From NCBI GenBank assembly GCA_946414885.1, contig CAMKQH010000005.1, positions 1 to 64,000 on the forward strand: a stretch of DNA of 64,000 bases, written 5' to 3'. The notes beneath the pieces are model-generated. The model was not told the origin of the DNA. It did no database searches and saw nothing but the letters and a program-made list of their open reading frames with translations. Position numbers and translations under genes: made by a program. This document shows, in pieces, positions 26,276 through 34,172 of the stretch. The stretch comes from an uncultured Lachnospiraceae bacterium. GTDB taxonomy: Bacteria; Bacillota; Clostridia; Lachnospirales; Lachnospiraceae. How positions within the stretch are numbered: the stretch's first letter is position 1; each line of letters starts with the position of its first letter.

Positions 26276-27838
26276 ATGGCAAAGATTTTGCTGGAAATGA
26301 GAAACATCACAAAGACGTTCCCCGGCGTAAAAGCACTTGATCAGGTTAATTTGCAGGTGGAAGAGGGAGAGATCCATGCACTCGTTGGTGAAAACGGTGC
26401 GGGGAAGTCAACCTTGATGAATGTTTTGAGCGGAATCTATCCGTATGGGAGTTATGAAGGAGACATTGTCTATGATGGAGAGATCTGTGAATTCCATCAG
26501 ATCAAGGACAGTGAACACAAAGGAATCGTCATCATCCATCAGGAGCTGGCACTGATTCCTTACATGAGTATTGGTGAAAACATGTTCCTGGGGAATGAGC
26601 AGGGCAAGAGTTACAAGATTAATTGGAATGAAACGTACGCCAAGGCGGCAAAGTATTTGAAAACCGTGGGACTGAAGGAGTCGCCTGAGGTGTTGATCAA
26701 AGATATTGGCGTAGGTAAGCAGCAGCTCGTGGAGATCGCGAAAGCGCTTGCAAAGAATGCAAAGCTCCTGATCCTCGATGAGCCTACGGCATCACTGAAT
26801 GAGGAAGATTCCAAGGCGCTTCTGGATCTGCTGTTGCAGTTCAAGAAGGACGGAATGACTTCCATCATCATCTCGCACAAGCTGAATGAGATTTCCTACG
26901 TGGCAGACAAGATCACCGTCATTCGTGACGGTACCACCATTGAGACGCTGGACAAAGCGACGGATGACGTATCCGAGCAGCGGATCATCAAGGGAATGGT
27001 TGGACGAGAGATCAATGACCGTTTCCCGAAGCGTGACAAGCAGATCGTGACCGACGAATCCGAAAGGGTCATGATGGAAGTAAAGAATTGGAACGTTGAC
27101 CATCCCATTTATGCAGAGCGCAAGGTGGTAAACGACGTCAGCCTGCACGTGTGCAAGGGCGAGGTTGTTGGCATCTACGGACTGATGGGAGCGGGCCGTA
27201 CGGAGCTTGCCATGAGTCTCTTTGGAAAGAGCTACGGCAGCAATATCAAGGGCCAGCTGTGGATCAATGGCAAGCAGGTTCACCTGAATACCGTGCAGGA
27301 GGCGATCAAGCATAAGCTCGCCTACGTTACGGAAGACCGTAAGGGAAATGGACTGATCCTGAGCAATCCCATCCGCGTGAACACGACGCTTGCTAATCTT
27401 GGCGCGATCAGCAAACACATGGTGATCGATCGCGACATGGAATACCATGCAGCTGAAACCTATCGGGAAAAGCTGAAGACAAAGTGTCCGACCGTGGAGC
27501 AGAACGTTGGAAACCTAAGCGGCGGTAACCAGCAAAAGGTGCTGCTTGCGAAATGGATGTTCGCGGATCCTGACATATTGATCCTTGATGAGCCGACCAG
27601 AGGCATTGACGTCGGCGCAAAGTATGAAATCTATTGCATTATCAATCAGTTAGTTGCAGAAGGAAAGTCAGTCATCATGATTTCCTCTGAGTTGCCGGAG
27701 ATTATTGGTATGTGTGACCGCATCTATATCATGAACGAAGGCAAAATTGTTGGCGAAGTGAACGGAGAAGATGCTTCCCAGGAATCGATCATGTCTCACA
27801 TTGTAAGCAATACGCGTGAGAAAGGAGAACAGAAATGA
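26276..27838 (+). CDS. mmsA: Multiple-monosaccharide ABC transporter ATP-binding protein
   Basis: A 520-residue tandem ABC ATPase of the carbohydrate uptake class CUT2. The first nucleotide-binding domain has GENGAGKST, a degenerate signature ([13 protein letters not shown]) and [11 protein letters not shown]. The second has a modified Walker A ([10 protein letters not shown]), a canonical LSGGNQQKV and [15 protein letters not shown]. That asymmetry is normal for CUT2 ATPases. GGGAGG precedes ATG 26276. It overlaps the permease start by 4 bases (ATGA). Confidence 0.93.
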   Translation: MAKILLEMRNITKTFPGVKALDQVNLQVEEGEIHALVGENGAGKSTLMNVLSGIYPYGSYEGDIVYDGEICEFHQIKDSEHKGIVIIHQELALIPYMSIGENMFLGNEQGKSYKINWNETYAKAAKYLKTVGLKESPEVLIKDIGVGKQQLVEIAKALAKNAKLLILDEPTASLNEEDSKALLDLLLQFKKDGMTSIIISHKLNEISYVADKITVIRDGTTIETLDKATDDVSEQRIIKGMVGREINDRFPKRDKQIVTDESERVMMEVKNWNVDHPIYAERKVVNDVSLHVCKGEVVGIYGLMGAGRTELAMSLFGKSYGSNIKGQLWINGKQVHLNTVQEAIKHKLAYVTEDRKGNGLILSNPIRVNTTLANLGAISKHMVIDRDMEYHAAETYREKLKTKCPTVEQNVGNLSGGNQQKVLLAKWMFADPDILILDEPTRGIDVGAKYEIYCIINQLVAEGKSVIMISSELPEIIGMCDRIYIMNEGKIVGEVNGEDASQESIMSHIVSNTREKGEQK

Positions 27839-29025
27839 ATAAAGCAAAGACCTTAGAGTTAGTAAAGAAATATACAATGATCATCGTATTGATCCTGGTG
27901 ACGTCCTTTTTCGCATGGAGATCTGACGGAGCAATCCTTCTCCCGATGAACGTCAGCAGTTTGATTTCCCAGAATGCGTACGTGTTCATTCTGGCAACGG
28001 GTATGTTACTCTGTATCCTCACGGGTGGTAACATCGATCTGTCGGTTGGTTCCGTTGTATGCTTTGTCGGAGCCGTCGGCGCAATTCTTATGCAGACCTT
28101 CCACGTAAACGTATTCGTGACCATTCTGGCGATGTTCGTCGTTGGCGCGTTGATCGGTGCATGGCAGGGTTTCTGGATCGCATTCGTGAGGATTCCTCCT
28201 TTTATTGTTACGCTGGCTGGCATGTTGATCTTCAGGGGCCTTAGCAACGCGGTTTTGGACGGCAAGACGATCAACATCAAGAGTCAGGAAACGTTTGTAA
28301 AGCTGTTCGGCGGCGGCGCTAACTGCTACATTCCGGATTTCTTCCACGGGAACGGATTCAATATCACCTGTATGGTGGCAGGCGTTGTGGCAGTAGTCAT
28401 CTACGTTCTCCTTCAGGTAAAGAACTATATTAGCAGGAAGAAAAAGGGTTATGAGACTGGCAACCTGGCCGGAATCATTGCAAAAACGGTTGCAATCTGT
28501 GCAGTCATTTTGGTATTCTGCTACAAGCTTGCATTACACAAGGGTATTCCCAGCGTTCTGGTATGGGTATTGGTAGTCGTTCTGGTTTATGGTTTCATTA
28601 CCTCCAACACCACCGTTGGCCGTCACTTCTATGCAGTGGGCGGTAACGAGAAGGCAACCAAGCTTTCCGGTATCAACACCAACAGAGTATACTTCCTTGC
28701 ATACATGAACATGGGCTTCCTGTCCGCACTGGCAGGCATGGTTACCATCGCCCGCATGACGGCATCACAGCCTACCCTCGGTACCAACTACGAGATGGAC
28801 GCCATCGCATCCTGTTTCATCGGCGGCGCTTCCGCATACGGCGGAATCGGTACGGTTCCCGGCGTTATCATCGGTGCATTCCTGATGGGCGTCATCAACC
28901 TCGGCATGTTCCTGATGGGTGCTAACGCAGACCTTCAGAAGATCGTAAAAGGTCTCGTGCTTTTGGCAGCAGTTATCTTCGACGTTGTTTCCAAGAGAGG
29001 CGGCAAATTTATCGCGAAGAACTAA
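27835..29025 (+). CDS. mmsB: Multiple-monosaccharide ABC transporter permease
   Basis: A 396-residue permease of the BPD_transp_2 family with about ten hydrophobic segments. Signature parts include [35 protein letters not shown] and [15 protein letters not shown]. It forms the channel for the ChvE-MmsA system. ATG 27835 overlaps the mmsA stop, so the two are translationally coupled. A strong terminator follows within 30 bases. Confidence 0.93.
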   Translation: MNKAKTLELVKKYTMIIVLILVTSFFAWRSDGAILLPMNVSSLISQNAYVFILATGMLLCILTGGNIDLSVGSVVCFVGAVGAILMQTFHVNVFVTILAMFVVGALIGAWQGFWIAFVRIPPFIVTLAGMLIFRGLSNAVLDGKTINIKSQETFVKLFGGGANCYIPDFFHGNGFNITCMVAGVVAVVIYVLLQVKNYISRKKKGYETGNLAGIIAKTVAICAVILVFCYKLALHKGIPSVLVWVLVVVLVYGFITSNTTVGRHFYAVGGNEKATKLSGINTNRVYFLAYMNMGFLSALAGMVTIARMTASQPTLGTNYEMDAIASCFIGGASAYGGIGTVPGVIIGAFLMGVINLGMFLMGANADLQKIVKGLVLLAAVIFDVVSKRGGKFIAKN

Positions 29026-29051
29026 TACTATTCTACTCCTCCCAGATTTAC

Positions 29052-29085
29052 AAAAAACCTCCCTGCCCCTGCAGGGAGGTTTTTT
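29052..29085 (+). terminator. Terminator of the sugar transporter operon
   Basis: A perfect stem AAAACCTCCCTGC/GCAGGGAGGTTTT with a 5-base loop and a T-run to 29085. Near-symmetric A/T flanks could let it act in both directions. Confidence 0.95.
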
Positions 29086-29100
29086 ACGTCGCGGGGCTGC

Positions 29101-29443
29101 CATGGTCACGGGGCTGTGTCTACTGTCACGTTTTCCCATGATTTTCCACAAAACTCGGGGCTGAGGCTTGGCAGTATCCCTCAGGCACGCTCGCGCTTTT
29201 TGGCGAGCCTTCGGCTCGTCCTCGCTACGCTTCGGATCGCAGACAAAGTCTGCGACAGTTGCAGCGTATTGGTACTAAGGTGTCACGGACGAAGCCATTA
29301 CAAGACATGTCTCCGTCCGTATACGCCACCTAAGTACCGACGCTTGGCACACATGCCTGAGGGGTACTATCCAAGCCATCCCCTCGAGAGATGAGAACCT
29401 ATTGTATACGTCACGTGACGGTAGACGTGGCCCGTGACACATG
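29101..29443. repeat. Large nested palindromic non-coding element
   Basis: Three sets of inverted arms are nested about one centre. The outer arms are 29101-29130 with 29414-29443 (CATG..GTCACGGG and complement, about 80% paired). The middle arms are 29154-29187 with 29354-29386 (GGCTTGG, CCCTCAGGCA and complements). The inner arms are 29271-29294 with 29315-29338 (GGTACT.AGGTG and GGACG), closing on the palindrome AGACATGTCT at 29303-29312. Within the left half there are extra hairpins, including TCGCAGAC/GTCTGCGA (29237-29255). No gene, T-run or obvious target-site duplication is present. It could be a MITE-like element or a highly structured RNA. It fills the gap between the transporter terminator and trmO. 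Confidence 0.75.
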
Positions 29444-29470
29444 GTAGTATGGAGGGAGAGGAAAGGCGAG

Positions 29471-30187
29471 GTGAAGGACGTGGAAGAGGGCAGACAGTTA
29501 AAGATCATAGCGAGGATTCATACGGATTTTGCCACGAAATTTGGCGTGCCCAGGCAGAGCGGGCTGGTGGAAGAACTGACGGCGGAGATCGTGTTTGAAC
29601 CGGAGTACCGGCAGCCGGAGGCATTTATGGGGATCGAAGAATATTCCCACCTATGGCTCCTTTGGGATTTTTCGGAAGTGCAGCGAGAGAACTGGACGGC
29701 CACGGTGCATCCGCCAAGACTTGGCGGAAAGGAAAAGCGGGGCGTTTTTGCGACAAGATCGCCATTCCGGCCCAATCCCATTGGGCTTTCCTGCGTGAAG
29801 CTTCTGAAAATCATCACGGAGGGAACGGATGCGCCAAAGCTCCTCGTGGCGGGAGCGGACCTCATGGACGGCACGCCCATCTATGACGTTAAGCCCTACC
29901 TGCCTTATGCGGACGCCGTTCCGCAGGCGAGAGGCGGGTTCGGTGAGGAACACCGGAAGGATCAAATCGAGGTGGAGTTTCCGAAGGAGCTTTTGGAAAG
30001 ATTGCCCGAGGAGAAACGCGCGGCAGCGCTTGCCGTGCTCTCGCAGGATCCGAGGGCAGCGTATCACAAGCAGCCGGATTACGTATATGGCATGACCTTT
30101 GCAGGATGGGACGTAAGGTTTACGGCGGAGAAAGGGAAACTGATAGTGAAGGACGTAGTACCCGCCGGCACGAAAAACATAAAATAA
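29471..30187 (+). CDS. trmO: tRNA (N6-threonylcarbamoyladenosine-37) N6-methyltransferase
   Basis: A 238-residue TrmO/TsaA/VirR-family protein that methylates t6A37 of tRNA-Thr with SAM. It shows the family motifs ARIHTDFATKFGVPRQSGLV, the central HPPRLGGKEKRGVFATRSPFRPNPIGLSCVKL and DGTPIYDVKPYLPYAD, with the C-terminal domain NDPRAAYH-like (SQDPRAAYHKQPDYVYG). The frame begins at ATG 29441, but that lies in the right arm of the palindromic element and before the best ribosome binding site (GGAGGGAGAGG, 29451-29461). GTG 29471 is therefore preferred, with GTG 29480 also possible. Confidence 0.88.
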   Translation: MKDVEEGRQLKIIARIHTDFATKFGVPRQSGLVEELTAEIVFEPEYRQPEAFMGIEEYSHLWLLWDFSEVQRENWTATVHPPRLGGKEKRGVFATRSPFRPNPIGLSCVKLLKIITEGTDAPKLLVAGADLMDGTPIYDVKPYLPYADAVPQARGGFGEEHRKDQIEVEFPKELLERLPEEKRAAALAVLSQDPRAAYHKQPDYVYGMTFAGWDVRFTAEKGKLIVKDVVPAGTKNIK

Positions 30188-30230
30188 ACCGTGGAAACTG
30201 CGAGTTTTGACGTCAAGTTTGGGAAACATA

Positions 30231-30259
30231 TTGACTTTTTTGGGTTTCCTAACTATAAT
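30231..30259 (+). promoter_or_regulatory. Promoter of the oligopeptide transporter operon
   Basis: TTGACT (30231-30236), 17 bases, perfect TATAAT (30254-30259). Expected transcript start near 30266, 15 bases before the structured leader. Confidence 0.88.
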
Positions 30260-30280
30260 ATTTATGTTACGTGTGCTATC

Positions 30281-30432
30281 TGCCTATATGACGTTTACTT
30301 GCATTGGATTCTTGCGAAGATGAAGGAATTCAATGCCCTTTTTATTTTGCAGGTCATTTTAACGGGGTGAAGTGTTAACACAGTAATACGTTGAATGGAA
30401 TTTGCAAAATAAAGGTAAACGTCATAGAGGCA
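30281..30432 (+). ncRNA. Three-way-junction RNA in the oppA leader (unassigned)
   Basis: P1 pairs 30281-30298 with 30415-30432, 17 of 18 positions matched. P2 pairs 30301-30311 with 30326-30336, all 11 positions including one G-U. P3 pairs 30341-30351 with 30403-30413, all 11 positions. P3 continues after a small internal loop as 30355-30364 with 30389-30397 (one bulge) and ends near GTGTTAACAC at 30372-30381. Junction linkers are only 1-4 bases long. The structure starts about 15 bases after the predicted transcript start and ends about 49 bases before the oppA start codon. I cannot match it to a known riboswitch class. There is no terminator between it and the gene, so control, if any, would be on translation, stability or processing. 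Confidence 0.75.
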
Positions 30433-30481
30433 GGGCGCAAAAAACTAAATATCTATATCGAGAGGAGTAGGTAACGAAGTT

Positions 30482-33070
30482 ATGAAGAAGAAAGTATTAA
30501 GCATTCTGCTGGCTTCTGCCATGGTTCTGAGCCTTGCTTCCTGTAGCAATCAAGGCGCGGGCGGCGAGAGTTCCGGATCGGAAGAGACCGGCAGCAGCGA
30601 AGTAACCGAGAGCTCTCAGGGTGGCTCCGACGTGGAAGTCACGCCTTCCGAGGACTCTGACGAGTGGACGGTGGATTATGCAAACAACACCGTTTACGCA
30701 GGCAGTGCGGATCTCAAGACCGGCAGCGGCAGTTCAGGAACCCTGAATTACAACATTTATGCCGGCGAGAACGGAAAGGATTATACGGATCCCAAGGTAT
30801 ATACCTTCCATGATTACACCGCAGGAATGACGAACATGAAGTGGTCCACCCATACTTGGGAAACCTCAGATGATTCCTACGTACTTGGATTCATCAGCCA
30901 GGGCTTCTATGATTTTGTTCTGAATTCCACGAAGGACAGTTGGGCAATCACTTGCGAGATGGCGGCAAAGCTTCCTGAGGACGTTACGGCTGACTTTGTT
31001 GGTAAATACGGCATTAAGTCCGGCGATAAGGCTAAGGCATTCAAGGTTGCACTGAATCCGGACGCGTGCTGGGAAGATGGTACCCCCATCAATGCTGACA
31101 GCTATATCTATTCTTATAAAGAGCTTCTTGATCCCGTTATGCTGAACAGACGTGCAGATTCCCTGTACGCTGGTGATTTCGAAATCTATGGCGCAAAGGC
31201 ATATTTCTATCAGGGCAGCGAGGCGTTTGGCGCGATCGGCATGCCCATCAGTGATTGGCTTGCTGCAGGCGGAGATGCTTCCACTCTGTACGTTGACATG
31301 AGTTTCTGGGGCGTAACCGCAGCAGACGGTTCCAATTATGCATCCGTAACGGATGACACCATGGTTCGTGACGCTGCAGTTGAAGATGAGACTGCTGACG
31401 AAGCATACGTATCCGCAAAGTATCTGTATGATACCTATCTTGGCGCAGGTTGTCCTTATGAGTCCTATTCCGAGCAGTATCTTGGAACGCTTGAGAAGTA
31501 TGAAGACGGATATCCCTTCGAGAACGTTGGTATCGTAAAGACTGGTGACTATGAGCTGGTATTCATCACCACCACCTCCATCGATCAGTGGGAGTACTAC
31601 GTTCCTTACAATCTGAGCGGCGTATACCTTGTATATCCTGAACTGTGGGAGAAGTGCAAGACTTACTTCAACTCTCAGGGCGCAAAGGTAAAGGCTGATT
31701 CCGCTGACATCGCAAGCATCACCACCAACTATTGTACGGATGCTGCAACCACCATGTCCTTTGGTCCTTATCGTTTGGCTTACTTCGAGTTGGACAAGCA
31801 GATGACCTTCGAGAGAAACGAGAACTGGTATGGTTACAAAGATGGAAAGCACAAAGGTCAGTATCAGACCGACGTGATCTCCACGCAGGTAATCGGCGAG
31901 CAGGCTACCGCACTTCTGGCATTCCAGAAGGGTGAGATCGACAACGTATCCCTGGTGGCTGCAAACATGGCAACCTATGGTTCCAGCGATTACATCAGAT
32001 ATACCCCTCAGTCCTACACCACGAAGCTTTCCTTCAATACCGACGTTACCAAGACGACGGAGAGAGGAACCCAGATCATGTGCAATCCTACCTTCCGTAA
32101 GGCATTTGCACTTGCCATCGACAGAAACAAGTTTGCAAGCTCTTATACTGCAGCAGGTTCCGCAGGTTACGGCCTTCTGAACTATCTGTACGTATATGAT
32201 CCCTTCACCGGCGAGACCTATCGTGATACCGACGGCGGTAAGGAAGCCCTGGTTCACCTGTATGGTCTGACCTACGGTGATGACGGTGATTACGATGACC
32301 TTGAGGAAGCATACGAGGCAATTACCGGTTACGACATCGAACTTGCACAGCAGCTGATGAAGCAGGCATATGACGAGTGTGTTGCATCCAAGCTATATGA
32401 CGGAAGCTCCAAGGTAGAGATCGAGCTTCGCGTATATCAGGGAGATGATACCTACGTTCAGATGTTCAACTACTTGAAGGACGCTCTTGAGAACGCATGC
32501 AAGGGCAGCGGCTTCGAGGGCAAGGTTACCATGATCATGACCGTTGACGCTGACTACTATGAGACCAACTACTCCGGCGGCGCAGACATGATCTTCACCA
32601 CTTGGGGCGGTGCTGCATATTCTCCTTGGACCATGCTGTATCAGTGCTACTGTGACGCATCCGACGGAAGCGGCCAGCAGATGGAGTATGGCTTTGACAC
32701 CTCCAAGATCAACGTATCCATGACCCTTAGCGGAGATAAGTATACTGCAAGCCTTCAGACTTGGGCTCTTTGGGCAAACGGCGACATGAATACCAAGATC
32801 CAGTCCGATAACAACAAGACGCTTGCTAGTTTCGGTGAGTACGATTCCGAAACCAAGGCTAAGATCTTTGGTAAGCTTGAGTATGCATACCTTTCCTTCT
32901 TTACCACGACTCCCATTTACTATCGTAACGCAGGTAGCCTGGTATCCCAGAAGGGTGATTATGCCGTGAAGCAGTACATCGACATGATCGAGTTTGGTGG
33001 ATTACGTTACTACACCTACGCTTATGATGATGAAGCATGGGAAGGCGTAAGAAATAATCTGACCTACTAA
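30482..33070 (+). CDS. oppA: Peptide-type ABC transporter substrate-binding lipoprotein
   Basis: An 862-residue lipoprotein with signal peptide and lipobox LASCS (cysteine about residue 21), then an acidic Ser/Glu/Gly-rich linker (about 22-65). The SBP family 5 fold is supported by DACWEDGTPINADSYIYSYKELLDP, ERNENWYG, FQKGEIDNV and NPTFRKAFALAIDRNKFAS. Family members are usually 530-600 residues; here about 250 extra residues are spread through the protein (for example 235-345). It binds oligopeptides or a similar ligand for the permeases downstream. GAGAGGAG precedes ATG 30482. Codon use (TAC, AAG, GCA, GTA) suggests high expression. Confidence 0.87.
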   Translation: MKKKVLSILLASAMVLSLASCSNQGAGGESSGSEETGSSEVTESSQGGSDVEVTPSEDSDEWTVDYANNTVYAGSADLKTGSGSSGTLNYNIYAGENGKDYTDPKVYTFHDYTAGMTNMKWSTHTWETSDDSYVLGFISQGFYDFVLNSTKDSWAITCEMAAKLPEDVTADFVGKYGIKSGDKAKAFKVALNPDACWEDGTPINADSYIYSYKELLDPVMLNRRADSLYAGDFEIYGAKAYFYQGSEAFGAIGMPISDWLAAGGDASTLYVDMSFWGVTAADGSNYASVTDDTMVRDAAVEDETADEAYVSAKYLYDTYLGAGCPYESYSEQYLGTLEKYEDGYPFENVGIVKTGDYELVFITTTSIDQWEYYVPYNLSGVYLVYPELWEKCKTYFNSQGAKVKADSADIASITTNYCTDAATTMSFGPYRLAYFELDKQMTFERNENWYGYKDGKHKGQYQTDVISTQVIGEQATALLAFQKGEIDNVSLVAANMATYGSSDYIRYTPQSYTTKLSFNTDVTKTTERGTQIMCNPTFRKAFALAIDRNKFASSYTAAGSAGYGLLNYLYVYDPFTGETYRDTDGGKEALVHLYGLTYGDDGDYDDLEEAYEAITGYDIELAQQLMKQAYDECVASKLYDGSSKVEIELRVYQGDDTYVQMFNYLKDALENACKGSGFEGKVTMIMTVDADYYETNYSGGADMIFTTWGGAAYSPWTMLYQCYCDASDGSGQQMEYGFDTSKINVSMTLSGDKYTASLQTWALWANGDMNTKIQSDNNKTLASFGEYDSETKAKIFGKLEYAYLSFFTTTPIYYRNAGSLVSQKGDYAVKQYIDMIEFGGLRYYTYAYDDEAWEGVRNNLTY

Positions 33071-33094
33071 TTTTTGAGCATTAGAATTGATTGT

Positions 33095-33120
33095 CACAGG
33101 CAAGGGAAGCCTTGCCTGTG
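33095..33120 (+). other. Perfect hairpin between oppA and oppB
   Basis: CACAGGCAAG (33095-33104) pairs exactly with CTTGCCTGTG (33111-33120) around 6 bases. There is no following T-run, so it is more likely a 3' stabiliser of the oppA message than a terminator. Confidence 0.7.
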
Positions 33121-33121
33121 G

Positions 33122-33171
33122 CTTATCGTACGCGCGTGAGCTTTCGCAGGAGTTCGCGCCCGTACGATAAG
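33122..33171 (+). other. Second perfect hairpin between oppA and oppB
   Basis: CTTATCGTACG (33122-33132) pairs exactly with CGTACGATAAG (33161-33171). Inner sequence can add GCG/CGC pairs. It lies 14 bases before the oppB ribosome binding site and again lacks a T-run. With the hairpin at 33095 it forms a double structured spacer between binding-protein and permease genes. Confidence 0.7.
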
Positions 33172-33204
33172 TCAGTAAGAAAAAAAGGAGAGATGTCAAG
33201 AGCT

Positions 33205-34167
33205 ATGCGAACTCTGAAATACGTCATTAAGAGAATCCTTTTGATGATCATGACCTACGTTATCATCATGACCATCTGCTTTGTTTTAATCAAAATGTTG
33301 CCGCTTCCTGCCGTCAGGGAGATGGGTAAGGACATTAATCTGATCTTGGCAAAGCGAGAGGCCATGGGCTACAACAAACCCATTCTCGTTCAATATTTCC
33401 TGTTCTGGAAGAATTTGTTGCTTTACGGGGACTTTGGTCTCGGTGAGCAGATGTACGTGGGACAGGAAGTTATGAAGATCATGCTTCAAAAGATCCCTTA
33501 TTCCGTTACGGTAAATCTGTATTCCATTCTGATTGCCGTTCCTTTGGGAATTCTGTTTGGCATCTATGCGGCGCTGAAGAAGAATAAGTGGCAGGATCAC
33601 TTTATTTCAACGCTGGTCATGGTTTTTATTTCCGTACCATCCTTTGTGTACGCATTCGTCGTACAATATTTCCTTTGCTTTAAGACCGGTTGGTTTTCAT
33701 TGACGGCAGCGTCAAGGGAGACGACGCCGTTCATCAGCTTTGCCATGTTCAAATCCATGTTCCCGGCAGTCATTTCCATGGCATTTAGTACGATTGCGGG
33801 ACTTTGCCGTTTTACGAGGGCAGAGTTGTCGGAGGTACTCACCAGTGATTATCTGCTCTTGGCGAGAACCAAGGGACTGACCAAACGACAGGCAGTCATC
33901 AGGCATGCGATGCGTAACGCGATGGTGCCGATCCTGCCCATGATCCTTGGCGAGTTTATTGGCATCCTTGGCGGTTCCCTGATCATCGAGAAAATCTTTT
34001 CCATTCCCGGCATAGGAGCATTGTTCCTGACTTCCATAGGACTGAGGGATTACAACTTCTTCATGGCCCTGAACATGTTCTACACGCTCATCGGTCTGGT
34101 GGGCAACCTGATCGTGGATCTGAGCTATGGATTTATTGATCCCAGAATTAAGATGGGCGAGAGGTGA
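33205..34167 (+). CDS. oppB: Peptide-type ABC transporter permease, OppB/DppB
   Basis: A 320-residue inner permease with six hydrophobic segments. N-terminal YVIKRILLMIMTYVIIMTICF is typical of DppB/OppB, and the cytoplasmic EAA-like loop is DYLLLARTKGLTKRQAVIRHAMRNAMVPI. The start is uncertain: AAGGAG at 33185-33190 is 14 bases from ATG 33205 and only 2 from ATG 33193. The latter would add four residues. It overlaps the oppC region by a TGATGA junction. Confidence 0.9.
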   Translation: MRTLKYVIKRILLMIMTYVIIMTICFVLIKMLPLPAVREMGKDINLILAKREAMGYNKPILVQYFLFWKNLLLYGDFGLGEQMYVGQEVMKIMLQKIPYSVTVNLYSILIAVPLGILFGIYAALKKNKWQDHFISTLVMVFISVPSFVYAFVVQYFLCFKTGWFSLTAASRETTPFISFAMFKSMFPAVISMAFSTIAGLCRFTRAELSEVLTSDYLLLARTKGLTKRQAVIRHAMRNAMVPILPMILGEFIGILGGSLIIEKIFSIPGIGALFLTSIGLRDYNFFMALNMFYTLIGLVGNLIVDLSYGFIDPRIKMGER

Positions 34168-34172
34168 TGACG

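Noticed and set aside
29116..29394. 92-codon frame in the palindromic element
   Set aside because: Entire sequence is explained by inverted arms; no ribosome binding site and no protein-like composition.
30281..30432. Terminator or attenuator function for the three-way-junction leader
   Set aside because: No T-run follows any of its stems, so transcription termination is not supported.
30866..32257. 463-codon minus-strand frame inside oppA
   Set aside because: Arises from the biased codon use of the highly expressed oppA; no start signals and no family resemblance.
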